From contig CM031559.1 in assembly GCA_018466975.1 (NCBI GenBank), positions 1,798,001-1,862,000 on the forward strand: 64,000 bases of DNA, given 5' to 3'. The position numbers and the translations under genes were made by a program. Below the pieces are notes generated by a model that was not told where the DNA came from, did not search any database, and saw only the letters and a list, made by a program, of their open reading frames with translations. Shown here piece after piece: positions 39,054 to 51,574 of this stretch. The stretch's first letter is position 1, and every line of letters starts with the position of its first letter. The stretch comes from Sparassis latifolia. Its lineage: Eukaryota > Basidiomycota > Agaricomycetes > Polyporales > Sparassidaceae.

Positions 39054-42000
39054 CTAATCCCAGATGCAGCAACCAGATAATGACGACCAGGACTACGACG
39101 TAACGGAGCTGCGTTGACACCGAATTACCACTGTCGATGAGGTATCATTATGTGAAAGAAAGGCGAAAGACTCACCATAAGTATGCCGAGGCGTTCGTGC
39201 AGAAAGTCACTGAAAACAGGATTTCCCAATAGATCTAGAACCTTGTGCCAGCGTTGGAGAAGACATTTACGTCGTACGACCGCACATGAATCCCATGTGG
39301 ATAGCAAAGTGTACTGGGACATTCTTGTTCTTTACGGATCCCCCCTTTCTCCTTGTTGCGCACGGACACTACGGTATGCGATGCGGTACCGGTATTCGTC
39401 CTTGGCGCCCACAGGTTATCTCGACACGCTGCTCGGTCCCAATGCTCCGCGCCCTACGCGATATCTTCGAGTCCGCCAGGGCCGATGAAAGCACCCCCTT
39501 TGATGTTACGCGTACACGTACGAAGGATGTTGGTATCAGACGCTGGAGTTGCTGTATCGCGACGCGACGTACTCCGTCCGTCGCACGTATACGGTCACGG
39601 AGACAGACAAAATCCAGGATGGCATGGACTTGCGCAATACCAAGCAGTGGAGCGTCCGATGGAAGGCTCATCTGCCCTGCCGTACGCGCGACCCATGCAC
39701 AGACAGATGGCCACATCCAGGGCCCGGCCTTGCGCACCGTCGCGCGCGGGTTGTTCACGACTACGTCTCTCGCGCCAGAAGCAATGCACCGCGCGGCGTG
39801 AGCTAAGGCGGAGCACTCTGCGTATAGCGTTGACGTTCTTCCGGTGCACAATGCCCCCACCGTCACCAACGAATGAATACAGCCGCCCACAAATCCGGCG
39901 CAGGTTCTGGAGCGCCTGAAGACTCTAACACTCTCCCTGCTTCTTGCGATATATGGAAAGGAGGATCGCCTGCATTTGGTGCGGGAGATACGAGTCCGCG
40001 GGAGCCCTGCCATGCCATTCGGACTCGAGACGCGATGCGCCATGCATGCCACAGCACGTTACCCTTGGCGATCCTCGTCCCTGGGAGAGTCTGAGAGAGC
40101 GACGACTCGTAAAAATGACAGAACGTATGGAGGGCACGGAAAGTCTGGACAGCGTTGACAAAACAAAAAACACATGTTACAAAGTCGCCCAGGAAAGGAC
40201 GGAAAACACGGAACGTACGGAAATAACAGAGACGGCCGAAAACACAGACACTGAGAGGGTGCGCGAGGACCGCTGCAGTGGACCGAAAGCCGTAGCAACA
40301 GCCCCCGATTGGTGGAGTTGGGCCAACACGCAAGATAAATATCTCTCAGAAAGTTGGACTCGGAGGCAGTTCTCGCTAGATAGAGTGGGGTGCATCTACC
40401 GCTGCATCGAGTCCGAGCCCGGATCAGCGGGAGACGAACATGGACGAGCAGTGCCCACCGCGCACAGGCCTTCCTCCCACATACGGCCGCACTGGCTCAG
40501 CGCTGCGGTAGAGAACCTAGATGAGCCTGCCTGCTGCTCCCGTTCACCGTTCGCCGGTCGCCGTCGGGGAGGCATCAGAGTCGTGCACTCTGATGGCCTG
40601 CCTGCTGGCCTGATTCTCCGTTATCTGTGGCGCCCACGTCCGAGTCCGCGAGCGACCCAGGAGCCAATGGATATAGGGCGGATAACGGTCGCCGAAGGGC
40701 GAGATGTCGACTTGCCCAGTTGGCGAGAGAGAAGTGGAAAGAAGCGTTTTGGGTCGCGTTGATTGAGTGGCCGGTGTGCAGCGCGTGTTGGTGCTATCGC
40801 ACGTTTGCAGTAGGTTCGACACAGATGGTCAGAGTGTGTTTCACAAATGCATTGCAATGTGTCTTCGGAGGCTTGTGCTGAATGCGAGAAGGAGCATGCT
40901 GCTTGGCGCATGTTCGAAGGCAGCTGGGACCCCACCTCTGAGCTCTCCATTGTCCCGCGTAGCTCCAGAGAAGACGAGGTACGATCGGATGTTCCCCTCG
41001 CCCCGAAACTTTGTGACTCTGCGTGAGTCGTTCCTTACTGTAGCAGGAACTCTCCAGCTTCGCCTTCAGCCCGGAATAAAGCCGCACGGAGAAACACGCC
41101 CTGGGCGGTCCTGCGGATTCCAAGCAATTGCGCGAATACAGCGAAACAGAGACATAAGGTATTAGCAATGACAGCGAAGCACCGCGCGGGACAAATTGCC
41201 ATCACGGGAGTGTTCCCATTCGCCCAGGAGAGGCTGATGGATGGATGGCAAGATCTGCGCAGGTCTGCTCGATGAGGGACGGCGTCAGCGGAAGTAGCGA
41301 TGAGCCTGTGCGCACCGGGAAGTGTGTCAGCGTGATATCGAGCTGGTATCATGGCATCACGCACATTGTACGGCGCGATGAGAGCACGACACCGGTGACA
41401 GCAATTTGCGCGTCGACGTGCGTGCGCGAGCGCCCCGGGGCGACGCGAGTACCCCCTTCGGTGCAAGCCCGAAACCGCCCGCATGGCACCTGCAGCGATC
41501 TTGCAGACTCGCGAATCGTGAATGTGGGATACTGTACAGCGCGAGGGCCAGGAACATCGATATTGACGTAACAGTTTAGGTTATAGAGCCGGGCCTTCGC
41601 AGCTTCGTCTGCGCGTGCGTGGGTGTAGATGCAACGAACAGGCCGCCCTGGTCGCGATGAGAAGGCGATCGGATAGATAGGAGGGCGCACCGGAGCGTGC
41701 AGTCCCGTTATCCCATCGTGCAGCGGAAGGAGAGCTCGGGGAGATGCGACGCTGCGAACGCAGATGCAAGGTTCGCAATGCCACGAGCCTGGATTTGGAA
41801 CTCGGACGAATTGCACGCCAGTGCACGTGGAGACCCTCCAACGTGCTGAGGCGCAAATCATCAGAGCCCGTGTAGGCAGGGGGTAACGAGATGTGCACAA
41901 ACCCACGTACTTATGTCTTGTATACGTACTCACCTTCACGGAAACAAATCGGGACTGGCACGACTTTGCGGCAGAACCGTTGCTCACCCAGCGAATCTGG

Positions 42001-43046
42001 GCGAGATCACCGACTATCCAGAGAACGGGAAGGCACAATGGAATACGCAGACGGGAGATGCCCGGACGTCGTGATTGCATTGCTAGGGATCGTGATCGTT
42101 GCGGACGCGTCGTCCGATACACACGATGCGCAGATTGTTCTCAGCGCTACCCAGATACGGTCTCGGACTCGGAGCAGCCGCTGTTGTTGGAGCACCCCTG
42201 CAGCTCGCTGGCGGATCTTGACGGGCGACGCATGGGCAGCGCTCGAAGATGAAAGAGGGGTCGGAACATTCACCGCACACGCGCACCTATCAGAAGTCAG
42301 CACAAATCAACGCAACCAACGTTCCTCTCCGCTCCCGGCATTGGATATCTTGCGTCTCGCGGAGCGCGGCGAGTGAGCATGGTGGATGATAGTGCGAGTT
42401 GATAGCTCAGCTTGATCATACCGCTGTTGGCCTGGTCTTGATTGGAACACCCTCAATGTGTGTCAGGTGCGGTTGTTATCAATCTGGGGTGATACGTGGC
42501 TTGCGCTAGAATGCGAGCTACCCATGCTCGTCGCAGACAAAGGGGAACTAGCCGAGCGCAACTTGCGGACGCATCTCCATAAATCGGTGCACGTGTCCGG
42601 TGCCATGGCACGGTAATGAATGTCCTCGCGCTTCCAACCGACTCCGAGCGCGCAGACGAGCGGGTTGTCCAGCCATGGCTTAGTCTCAGTTACAGCGTTC
42701 GAAAGTTTCCGATGCAGCAGACCCACTGATTGGTTCCATTGAGGATAACAGTAATGACACAGAATGCAACGAGTTAGATACCAGAAGCCCAGGCAGTGCG
42801 AGAAGGGTAGAGTGAGCGGACGAGCGCATGCAGGTAGAGGGGAGAGAGATGCAAGAAGGGAGAGGATATCGATGCCGTGCGATGAGGATATACAACTAAG
42901 GTAGTACGGAACGTCTAGTGATGCAGAGCGAGGGACGAGAGTGCGAGAGAAAAGCTTTTGGTGACGTATGTGTGGTGCAGCATAGTAGAACTGCAAAGTC
43001 CCAGAGGAATAAAACAGAAGGAACGAGTCATCTATGTGTGTGTCGC
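39054..43046. other. Gene-poor stretch, GC-rich, no gene identified
   Basis: About 4 kb. Long open frames exist on both strands, but they overlap one another, lack ATG starts or splice support and show no recognisable motifs; high GC explains many. A stretch at about 39528-39700 (YQTLELLYRDATYSVRRTYT in one + frame) looks somewhat protein-like. An ACGGAA-rich low-complexity run lies near 40200. Confidence 0.35.
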
Positions 43047-43564
43047 CTAGACTGCGATCTTTTTTGTCTGTGCGCAAAGTGTCAGACGCGTCCAGGGACA
43101 GACAGGGCATACCGGACTCACTGGCTTGCGCATCATCAGTGGCGGAGAATTGTTGCCAGGCGAGTACTGCTGAGGCACGGACTGGACAGACGATACGACC
43201 CTCTGTCAGCACTGCGCCTCGAGACTCAGTCGAACTCAAAGGCACGCACAGCAGGCACGTATGTGGGGGGCAGGCCGCTGCTATGTGAAGCAGCAGACTT
43301 GGACAAGGCTTTTCTCAACTGAGTACAAAGGAGATTACTACTCGGGTCTGGCAATATAGGATTGCGTCTAGTTACCTTCGCTTCACTCTCTGCCGCGCGC
43401 TGGGCCGACATGGAGGGGTGGAGCGAGACGCTGTCCACGCTTTTGGCTTGTGGTAGAGAGGAGAGGGAGCACGAGAGGCTCGGGAGCGCGATGAGCTGCT
43501 CTGGGGTCGTCGACCCGCTCGAGGACGTGGACGAGGCGGCGGAAGACTTGTGGGTGGAAGACAT
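43047..43564 (-). CDS. Small Ser/Pro-rich protein, 119 residues, function unknown
   Basis: Four exons, 43376-43564, 43250-43318, 43122-43202 and 43047-43067, all joined in phase 0 with canonical borders (GTAACT..CAG, GTGCGT..GACAG, GTGAGT..CACAG). Lengths are exact codon multiples. The product starts MSSTHKSSAASSTSSSGSTT, continues with a Leu/Ser part, then SSVQSVPQQYSPGNNSPPLM and ends TKKIAV. There are no domains, TM segments or signal peptide. A TATA box stands 127 bp upstream of the ATG and the leader is CT-rich, both signs of a well-expressed gene. Without the first two introns the frame would end earlier, at 43226, so intron retention would give a different C-terminus. I do not recognise a family. 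Confidence 0.55.
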
Positions 43565-46478
43565 AGAGGAAAAGAAATTAATTGAAGAGATAGGGAGAGG
43601 AAGGGCAGTCTGTAGGACGTCTGTAGAACGTGCGGTGGGCTGAGACGCGACAGTGCGACGACGGAAGGAAAAGAGATGAAGGGGGTGGGCTTTATAGAGG
43701 AAGGGGCCCAGGCTCAGGCCTTCGCGCGCGACTATTCCGGTCTTCATCTCGCATATACTTTTAAAAATGCAGCAAATCGGTCATCTTCGCGCTGCGAAGA
43801 TGCGACGCGTGTTCAGTCTCATCGTCCAATCACCGACCCGTTTGAAATCCTCTTCTCCAGCCAATGCACACCTGCAATCCTCTGCAATCCTATTATCCCA
43901 GGCCGGCCGGAAACCCGCCCAATTCCGGCCGTACGCCCTGCCAACCGGCCTGGCATGGCAATAATTATATTGTATACCTGACCGTGCGAGCCGGGCGCTG
44001 CCGCGGGCTGTCTCTCTGCCGCAGAGACTGTCGGTGTGCTCGAGATAACGGGCTTGATACTCTCCTTCCGACAAGCCGACTGCCATGTACATAACTCTTC
44101 CACCCCACATGATGATGCCAAACCCCGCCTCAAGGCGAGATAGCCCGTGCTCTAATAACGTATTTACGCTCGCTGCGATGATGCAACCGCTCTCGGTCCA
44201 GTCCATTTCCCTACAATTCACTCGCGATCTCGCGATCTCCTACAGCTTTCTCCCAACATGCAGCGTGATCCACCATTCCCATTCAGGTTCTCCTCGCGCG
44301 ACTGCTGCCCATCTCGTTTAGGATCATAAGACCCCACGGCGCTCCGCCGTACAAACTGCTCTTCCTGAGATCTTGCCTCGCCAGCCTCGATACAAGCTCA
44401 CGCCCATGGGAACCTCGTCTGTCGCCAAGCTCCAAATATTATGTCTTCACCCACCTGGTCCAAGTGCCCCACGACTACTGCTGTTATGGTCATCTGCCGC
44501 TATCTGCACAGCACGGCGAGAAAAAGGACGTGGTCATGTCTTTTCTGAAACAGGGTAATTCTATTGAAAGCCCTCAAGAACTTCCTCTTGTATGGGAGCC
44601 GGGTTTCTCAACTAGCTCGATGCCCGCCCCGCGTCCTGACTGCCAGATACTTCCCGAGCAGTACAGATATATGTGCGCGTCTACCGATCTTAGAAGGCCT
44701 TTGAAATACCCAGTCTCGCGCCTGTGGTAAGAAGCTCCTTGCAGTATCGATGCGTGCGCGCATGCATGTCCAGGAAGCGGGTGTTTACGCGTACAGCACT
44801 GTAGGCCGTTCGTCCAGCACCAGAGTTTGCTAGGTCTCATCGAACCTTGTTCTCAATGCCGTGTCGGTGGCACTTGAGCATCCAGCATCCCAGCCCAGGC
44901 TCAAAGTTCCCTTCGCAGCATCTTCCCTTGCTCCACAAGCTAGTCAGCTGTCCGTCCGTGCACAACGCGCCGACTCGTGGCCCTGGCCCCGGCCTCTGTC
45001 AGTGTCTGCAGCGCAAACGCGCCCAGCTGCCATGTGTGTCCTCCCACGAAGCCTTCGCGATTCAACTCCCAAGAGCTTCCCTTAATCCGTCGCCGCCAGC
45101 TTGCCTCTACGTGTCCATTCAGAGTCAACACTGACCCGCGTCTCGGACACACCATCGCGTATATTGCGTTGCCGACTGTGAGCTACACGCCGAACCGTCA
45201 TTGAAATATCCATCCTCCATCGATCTCGAGGCTGTAATCTGGCTATAGCCCAGGACAAGTACCATCGCGCGACGCAGGTCGCATATATATCCCAAGACAG
45301 CGCTGATCGCAATCAGGCCTGCTTCCACGACGTGAGCTTCCTTTGCAGCCACGCTTCGCTGCCGCACCTGCGATTGGGTTGCTGCCGGCCGGTCCCGCTA
45401 CTTCCCGCCGCGCTGCAACAAGCTCTAATGAACTTCTCCGCAGGCGAACGTCCTCTGAATCCGAATGCGCTTCGTGCACAGATCGCTTGTCCGCGGTAGC
45501 TCTTTCCGCGTGGGGGGCAATCCCAGACCCAGTTTCTCCGAGCGTGCTCTCACGACGCGCGGGGGTTACCTCACCGCGGCGCGTCTGCTGACCGCGACCG
45601 ATACTTGTACTTTGGTGTGCTGATGAACGAGCACCCAGCGCCTTCCGCAGCGTTTTCTGCCCACTTCGATCTACAACCGCGCGCGCTCGCGATTGTGAGA
45701 TCGCGCACACGATAAATGTTTCCGAGCGCGACTCCCGGAGATTGTGGCGGAACTGCTCACTGCTCGCCGGCATATATTAATGCTTACTTACATCGCGCCC
45801 GTGGGGACCTTTCCGCCCCTTCATATCGCGTAAGGGAACGGAAAGCAGATAGGACCATATGCGACGCGCACCAATCTCTCGCGTAAACGTTCGCGTTCTC
45901 CATCGTCGCCGTCACGTAACCTGACAGGGTGGCAAGAACACTATCATAACCATAACTGAAACTCGGGCGCGACCTGCCCCTCGCTCGGGCCCGCCCTGAC
46001 TTTCTTGTCCGCCCATATTCTGTCACCTCCGTCAGCCGCTGCGGCGAAGCCCGTCAACTGCCGCGCCGGCCAACAAACCGCCATCACCCCCAAGCCAGGT
46101 CGGCGTCGTGGACGTATAATATTGGACCGCTGGCCGCCGCGCATCAAAATTGAACAATTACTTATCGCGCCTCTCACCGAAGAGCAAGGAACGAACAGCA
46201 CGTTCCGTCGCGCGCTCCGATGCGCGATTGCTGCGATGACGATGAGGGTATGTCACCCGCTGTCAGGATGACGAAGCACATTGATTCCACTTCTGCCTCA
46301 CCCAGATTCTAACACGCACAGCACCGGTCTCATGAGCAATGACGAGCTCGACGAACCCACGCACTCGCTTCTAATCTGCATCAGCCATCGCAACGCCCCC
46401 TCGCGCGCCCCTCGTCCTGCGCTGCACGCCGCCATCGCATCGATACATCCCAAGCTGAAGCCAGGACGCGCCAAGGCA
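43565..46478. other. Intergenic, upstream of the Ser/Pro gene and downstream of GRS1
   Basis: About 2.9 kb of GC-rich sequence. It holds the promoter of the Ser/Pro-rich gene at its left end and the GRS1 3' region at its right end. Near 43890-43960 several CCGGCC motifs are clustered. No gene with splice support or known motif was found. Confidence 0.4.
43691..43696 (-). promoter_or_regulatory. TATA box upstream of the Ser/Pro-rich gene
   Basis: TATAAA on the minus strand, followed by a CT-rich leader to the ATG at 43564. Confidence 0.55.
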
Positions 46479-49400
46479 TCAATCGACAGCCTGCACGCCA
46501 TCGTAAGCTGGTAATCTCCGGCAGGCCTCCGCCCAGTCGATGCTGCCTTGAACGAGCTCGGTCACCGTGGCTATAACCTCGTCGATGGGACCAATGAGCT
46601 GTCCGGTCGTATCACGTTCGCTGTAAGCACGCTCCATCAGTCACGAATTGCATGGGGCAGGAATCGGCATGTGCGCGAGCCGCTCTCGATGCCGCGGGCT
46701 TGCTGGCACCGGGAACAGAACGGCTATGGTGCCCCCTCTGTGATCAAATCGGAATGAGCAAACTCACCGGAGAGTCATCGTACGGTTTTGCACAGCTGAG
46801 CGCGAGATGTGAAGGTCAGGATGGCGCGCCCGTGGTCTGTAATATGAGAAAAAGAGACGCACAAGCGAAGTCGAGCGTCAGGCCAAAGGGTGTGCCCAGC
46901 TCGTCGTTACGGGCATAACGTTTTCCAATTGATGTATTCGAGTCATCCACACGAGAGAACACACCCGCCTTGCGCAACTTCGTGGCTGCGCAACACAGAT
47001 GGTAGCATGTTAATGCCGGCGACGGAGGTGCAGCTGACCCGGCAGTTACTCACAGACTTCCTGAACAAGCGGATCGAACTCTTCCTTTGCGCTCAATGGG
47101 ACAATCAAAACCTTGGTGGGAGCCACGACAGTGGGCAGGGAGAGCACCTGGATGGCATGGCGTGCGGTAAGTGTGAACTGTGCATGAGCGCATGAGAACC
47201 CGTCTAAACGCTCACCCCACGCTCGACATCTTGTTCCCGACTCCAAAAACTGTGCTCTAGCAGTGTGTATAGAATGCGACCGAGACCGAAGGAAGGCTCG
47301 ATGACGTTGGGAATAAATTCGCGGACTGTATTGAGCGGGTCAGATGACGGTGCATGCGACTGGCCATAACTGCATACCTGATTGCTTGAATGTCTTCCGT
47401 TCGATGGTCAGAAGGTCAGAAGTCAGCTTGAATTCCCTGCCGTCAGAAGACGTGATGGTACTAGGCCTGCTTGTGTTTCATGTGAGTGCAGTTCAAGAAT
47501 GAGGGTGCTCAAATGGTGCCTTACCCCTGCGTCAACTCGTCCTTCAGTCTCTCCAACATGACCTCATCCAGGTTTTCAACAGCGGTCTGGATCACCACTG
47601 AGTCCTTGCCATGCTGCTTTCCCAAGTTTTTCTTGTTGAATTCAGCAACCAATCTCTCCGTGACAACCGGTTCCTTCAACGCCTGTCGCACGACGAGCGG
47701 GTGGCCGGTTCTCTGAGAATGCACGGACAGGTCGTACGCCGCGCGGTCGGCGCACCCCACGCACTCCGTCCACCCGGTGGAGTTTTCGATCTCAGCATCC
47801 CAGCAATCCGTCGCGTAGTGGGCCATCTCATTCGCCATGTGCTGACGGAAGCGCAGCCTTCTGGGGTTGATGCCGATCTTCGTGAGGAACAGCCAGATTC
47901 GCGCGAGGAAGTAGCCCAACGTCTCGTTCGCAATGATTCCCTTGTCCACCGCCTCGCCCACGCGCATCGGCGTGACCTGCGTGCTCCCGGCGGTTTGCAC
48001 GTGCCGGTCCAGCAGACCGAGGACGATGTCCCGCACGTCTGCGAACCGCGCATGCCGCTTGTCCTCGGGGTCGACGTAGTGCTCGATCTCCGCCATCGTA
48101 AATTCGCGCACGCGCAGCAGCCCCGCGCGTGGCGATATTTCGTTCCGGAACGCCCGCCCAATTTGAGCAGACGCGAATGGCACCCGCCCGTTGTTGAACT
48201 CGAGCAGCCGCGAGAAGTTCAGAAAGTGCCCCTGCGCTGTTTCTGGCCGAAGATACCTGCGGAGTGGCATGAGACACCGGACGCCCGCGGTGGAACGGCG
48301 GAAGAGGGGCAGAAAGAAAGGGTGCGCACTCACCCAGGGTGCTGCCCAGTGGGGCCGATGCTGCTCGCGAACATCAGATTGAATAGCTGCGGTTCTGACA
48401 CCTCGTTGCCCGAATCTGGATTGGTGATTTTGTGCTTCTGGCAGAGCTCCCCCAGCTCAGGACCAGAGTAATTGTCCAACTGTCATGAGATCAAGATATT
48501 AGCCGGCAATCAAAGAAAGCGGTGTTCGCATTGACTGGTTGTCGAGGAAACTCGAATTCCAGGGCCTTGAGCAGAGCTAATCAGGCCATGTAAAGAAGAC
48601 TTCGTGCGGACTAGGCTCAGGCCCGCAGGATGCATCTCTGCAGAGAAGAGTATGCCGCGTGTCTGGGAGAACATCTGTCGGGGCTTCCGCATGGGTAAGG
48701 TAATAGAGCATGCAAGGCGCATTCTCAGAACAAAGAAGCATGTGTGATACGAACCCCCAGACCGGTTGCGCTTTACTTACCTGCGCCAGAATGTGCTCGT
48801 ATTCCGCGACGACCACGTCGGGAAGCTGCACCACGTTGGGTTGCGCCTTTTCCTTCTTCTTCTTTTTCTTTTTGTCGTCTTCCTTCATAGGCTGCGCAGC
48901 CAACCCGCGAGCTTCCTGGTCTCCGAGGAGGCGATCACTGAGAACATTTTTGACGAGGTGGTCCGCGCGAAGAACCTCGCCGGTCTTCAGATCTTTCACC
49001 ATCCAGTCGGCGAAACGTGCAACATGGCCGGACGTCTCGAAAACTGGAGCGGGGGTCATGATGGTGGTATCGAGCTCGAGCATGTGTTCCTCGATTATGA
49101 AGTGTCTCCGCCATTCTGCAATGATATTGCTCTGCAGCGACGAACCGGGGGGGCCATAGTCATACAGACCCGCGACACCTGTGCCATTGTCAGAACGAGA
49201 AACAATCACTTCGGTCACTTGACAGTGCTAGAGCTCCGGAAATAAGTCCCGCTGAATTTTTCACCGGGTAATACCCCAGTGGGGTCAGAAAGGGCACTTT
49301 TCAAGCTGTGTTCTTTATAGTTATTGGCAAAGTCTCCGCGCACACATTTATGTGTGCGAAGCCTGGAACCGTTTTCAGCTGTAACAAGGTCCCCTGCATA

Positions 49401-50241
49401 GACTGCAAGAGAATGGATATGAGATAGCCAAATCTTGGCCACTTAACCCAAATCGCCCACGTATAGGATATGGCAAGTAAAAATCGGGGTCTTGTCTGCC
49501 AGCGATACGACACCGAAAAATAACCACCCGTCAGTGGTAGACGGGAGCTCGTACCCATCAGCTCCCTGCTAGGTACAGTGGACTCTCTCCGGCCGCTGTC
49601 CAACCCCGTTTTATCCGGGCCGAGGTACGTTGTGAACCGAACTGGTAGGAACCAACTCTGTCCGCACGGGCGACCTGGGAGTGCACCGAGATGACACTCT
49701 TCTTGTCCTCATGAGGGGGAGATTGACCTAATTTAAGGGCCTCTTTTATCCGCATACGGATCAGACACGTTGAAGGATATGCAGGGGGCATCTGCAACTC
49801 AACAAGACAGCAAGATCTCGAAACAGTCAAAGGGCCCTCTCTCGAGCTGCTGTTGAGTAGACCGCGCTACCTGTCCGTCGGAACGCCATCGCAGACCTGT
49901 CTAAAGGCATCCATACGGCACGCATATAGGCAGTAATTCACCGACGAATTCCGACCTCGAGTTCTTCACCAGAAAATAATCCAGGTTGTAACGAAAGAGG
50001 AAACTTATTCGTGGAGCTCTACTTGACACTCACCGCCATAAATCTCGAAAGCAGGCGCGTAGAAGAATCGGCGGTTGAGCAGCGCTTCCAGCCGCGCCTT
50101 GTCGAACGGGTGGGCGGTCTTATTGACCTCGATATTGGCCATGTCCAGATGATTACGACGGATTTGAGAGCAGAAAGACGAAGGACGACGAAGATATGAA
50201 GTAAGACAAAAAGGATGGACTCTAGCACCTCGCAGGTGCAT
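46479..50241 (-). CDS. GRS1: Glycine-tRNA ligase (glycyl-tRNA synthetase), dual-start
   Basis: Ten exons (50034-50241, 48781-49178, 48334-48479, 47525-48256, 47378-47460, 47216-47325, 47054-47147, 46863-46985, 46768-46795, 46479-46620) sum to 687 residues. It charges tRNA-Gly in cytosol and mitochondria as a class II dimer. Signatures: [12 protein letters not shown] (motif 1 region), [14 protein letters not shown] and [20 protein letters not shown] (motif 2), [11 protein letters not shown] (motif 3) and the anticodon-binding part [11 protein letters not shown] and [15 protein letters not shown] Lys-rich insert ([14 protein letters not shown]) sits between motifs 1 and 2. ATG 50241 gives a 33-residue Arg/Ser-rich leader without acidic residues until its end; ATG 50142 gives [19 protein letters not shown], the cytosolic start. 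Introns 1 (855 nt) and 2 (301 nt) are unusually long for this genome. Confidence 0.95.
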
Positions 50242-51574
50242 CCGTTTTATCAAGATCTGACTCGTAGACGAGAATGACGTTCGACAGGCTTCCCGTGAGC
50301 AAACTTTGTTATCGGATCGTAATCCGCCGCTACAACAGCTCTTACCATATATTAGTAGCTAAATTACTTAATTGTTCTAATGCCATTAGATACCATTGTA
50401 ACAGGGCAGGCACTTATACGCCGCCCTGCTAGCCTGGCCCTGCGTCCTCAAGTTGCTGCAGCTTCTTCTGGTCTGCCTGAGTCGAACCGTATAAGGTCTT
50501 ACTCTTATCAGTTAGATTTTATTGTGACTTCATCTGTTTCGACATCTGGCGGTCTGCAGGCTGTGCGCATCTTCACAACAGCTATTCATGCAGTGCTAGT
50601 GATCCTAGTCGTGTCAGTGAACATGATCTGTATCGTGATCGTCCTCCCCCTCTCAACAAAGTCACTATTTGCGGGATCCCTACGGGAGACTACCTCGTTC
50701 CAACGTCTTGGCGTTGGTCTTCCAACCGGTGATAATGATCTTTGCAGCACCCCGCCCATGCCATGTGTGCGTGCCGGGATGATGTCGTTGATGTTGTTGG
50801 CCCAGCTGTTTCAAGGAACACTTACCGCCGCCAGGCCTAGTCCAAGTCTCTGTGGACCTCAGAGCCATACGAAGTGGTCGTTAAATCCAGGCCGAAGCCG
50901 AAGTTTCTTTTGCGACAAGACCTGACCTGAAACCTCGGGGTACAGCAGTGCCGAAGCTTACCCAGCGTCGTCTTGCCCTTCCTTACCCGTGCTTTGCACC
51001 CCGTTGTCGGAAGTTATACATATACCGGAGCCTTGACCCGACAGCGACCCGCAGGATGAACAGTGAGTGTCTGCCAGGGCCGTAGATCTGAGACTTGGGA
51101 GTTGCAAAGTGTCGATGCCTTTTGTTGCTGTGCGTGATTTCATGTAAATGACCACCGATAATTCCACCAGCTGCAGGAACAAGTTTTGAGTCACCATCCT
51201 CTATTTCTGCCATTGCGGTCACTGGAGTGAAATTGTCTTCAAATTTCCATGAGCATGGGATCTCCGAAGGTCGATCTGTCGGTATAGATGGTTAGACGTA
51301 TTTCCCATTACAACGGTCCAGCATCGGCGAGCAGGATGGGCTGAAACAGGGCCCATTCGCCAATGCACTGATCACGAAACCAATGATTTCAATTCGCCAA
51401 GAGGATGTCGGGCGGGCAGTACTAGCGATCATTGGGCGCTAGAGAGCTGCTCCTTAACTACCGCTTTGCAAACTCACTTTCTCTCCTTCCTTTCTCTCTC
51501 CTTCTCATTCTTTCAGCTGTGGTTTGACGTTTTGCTTAGGCTTTTGTTGAGTCCGTACTAGTAAATCGCGCAAA
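50242..51574. other. Divergent intergenic region, GRS1 / bestrophin-like gene
   Basis: About 1.3 kb holding both promoters. A CT-rich run ends at about 51530, just before the bestrophin-like start. The open frame at 50380-50925 has no supporting motif and I do not call it. No known element recognised. Confidence 0.45.

Noticed and set aside
39369..40052. Long minus-strand open frame of 227 codons
   Set aside because: It overlaps other long frames on both strands in GC-rich DNA and shows no motif or splice context.
39944..40762. Plus-strand open frame of about 270 codons
   Set aside because: The first codon is not ATG, part of it is a low-complexity ACGGAA run, and no domain is visible. I treat it as chance.
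42463..43245. Minus-strand open frame of 260 codons
   Set aside because: It has no ATG start and its beginning is intron sequence of the Ser/Pro-rich gene in another frame; the rest lacks motifs.
48577..48722. Short frames within GRS1 intron 2
   Set aside because: They are inside a supported intron and match nothing.
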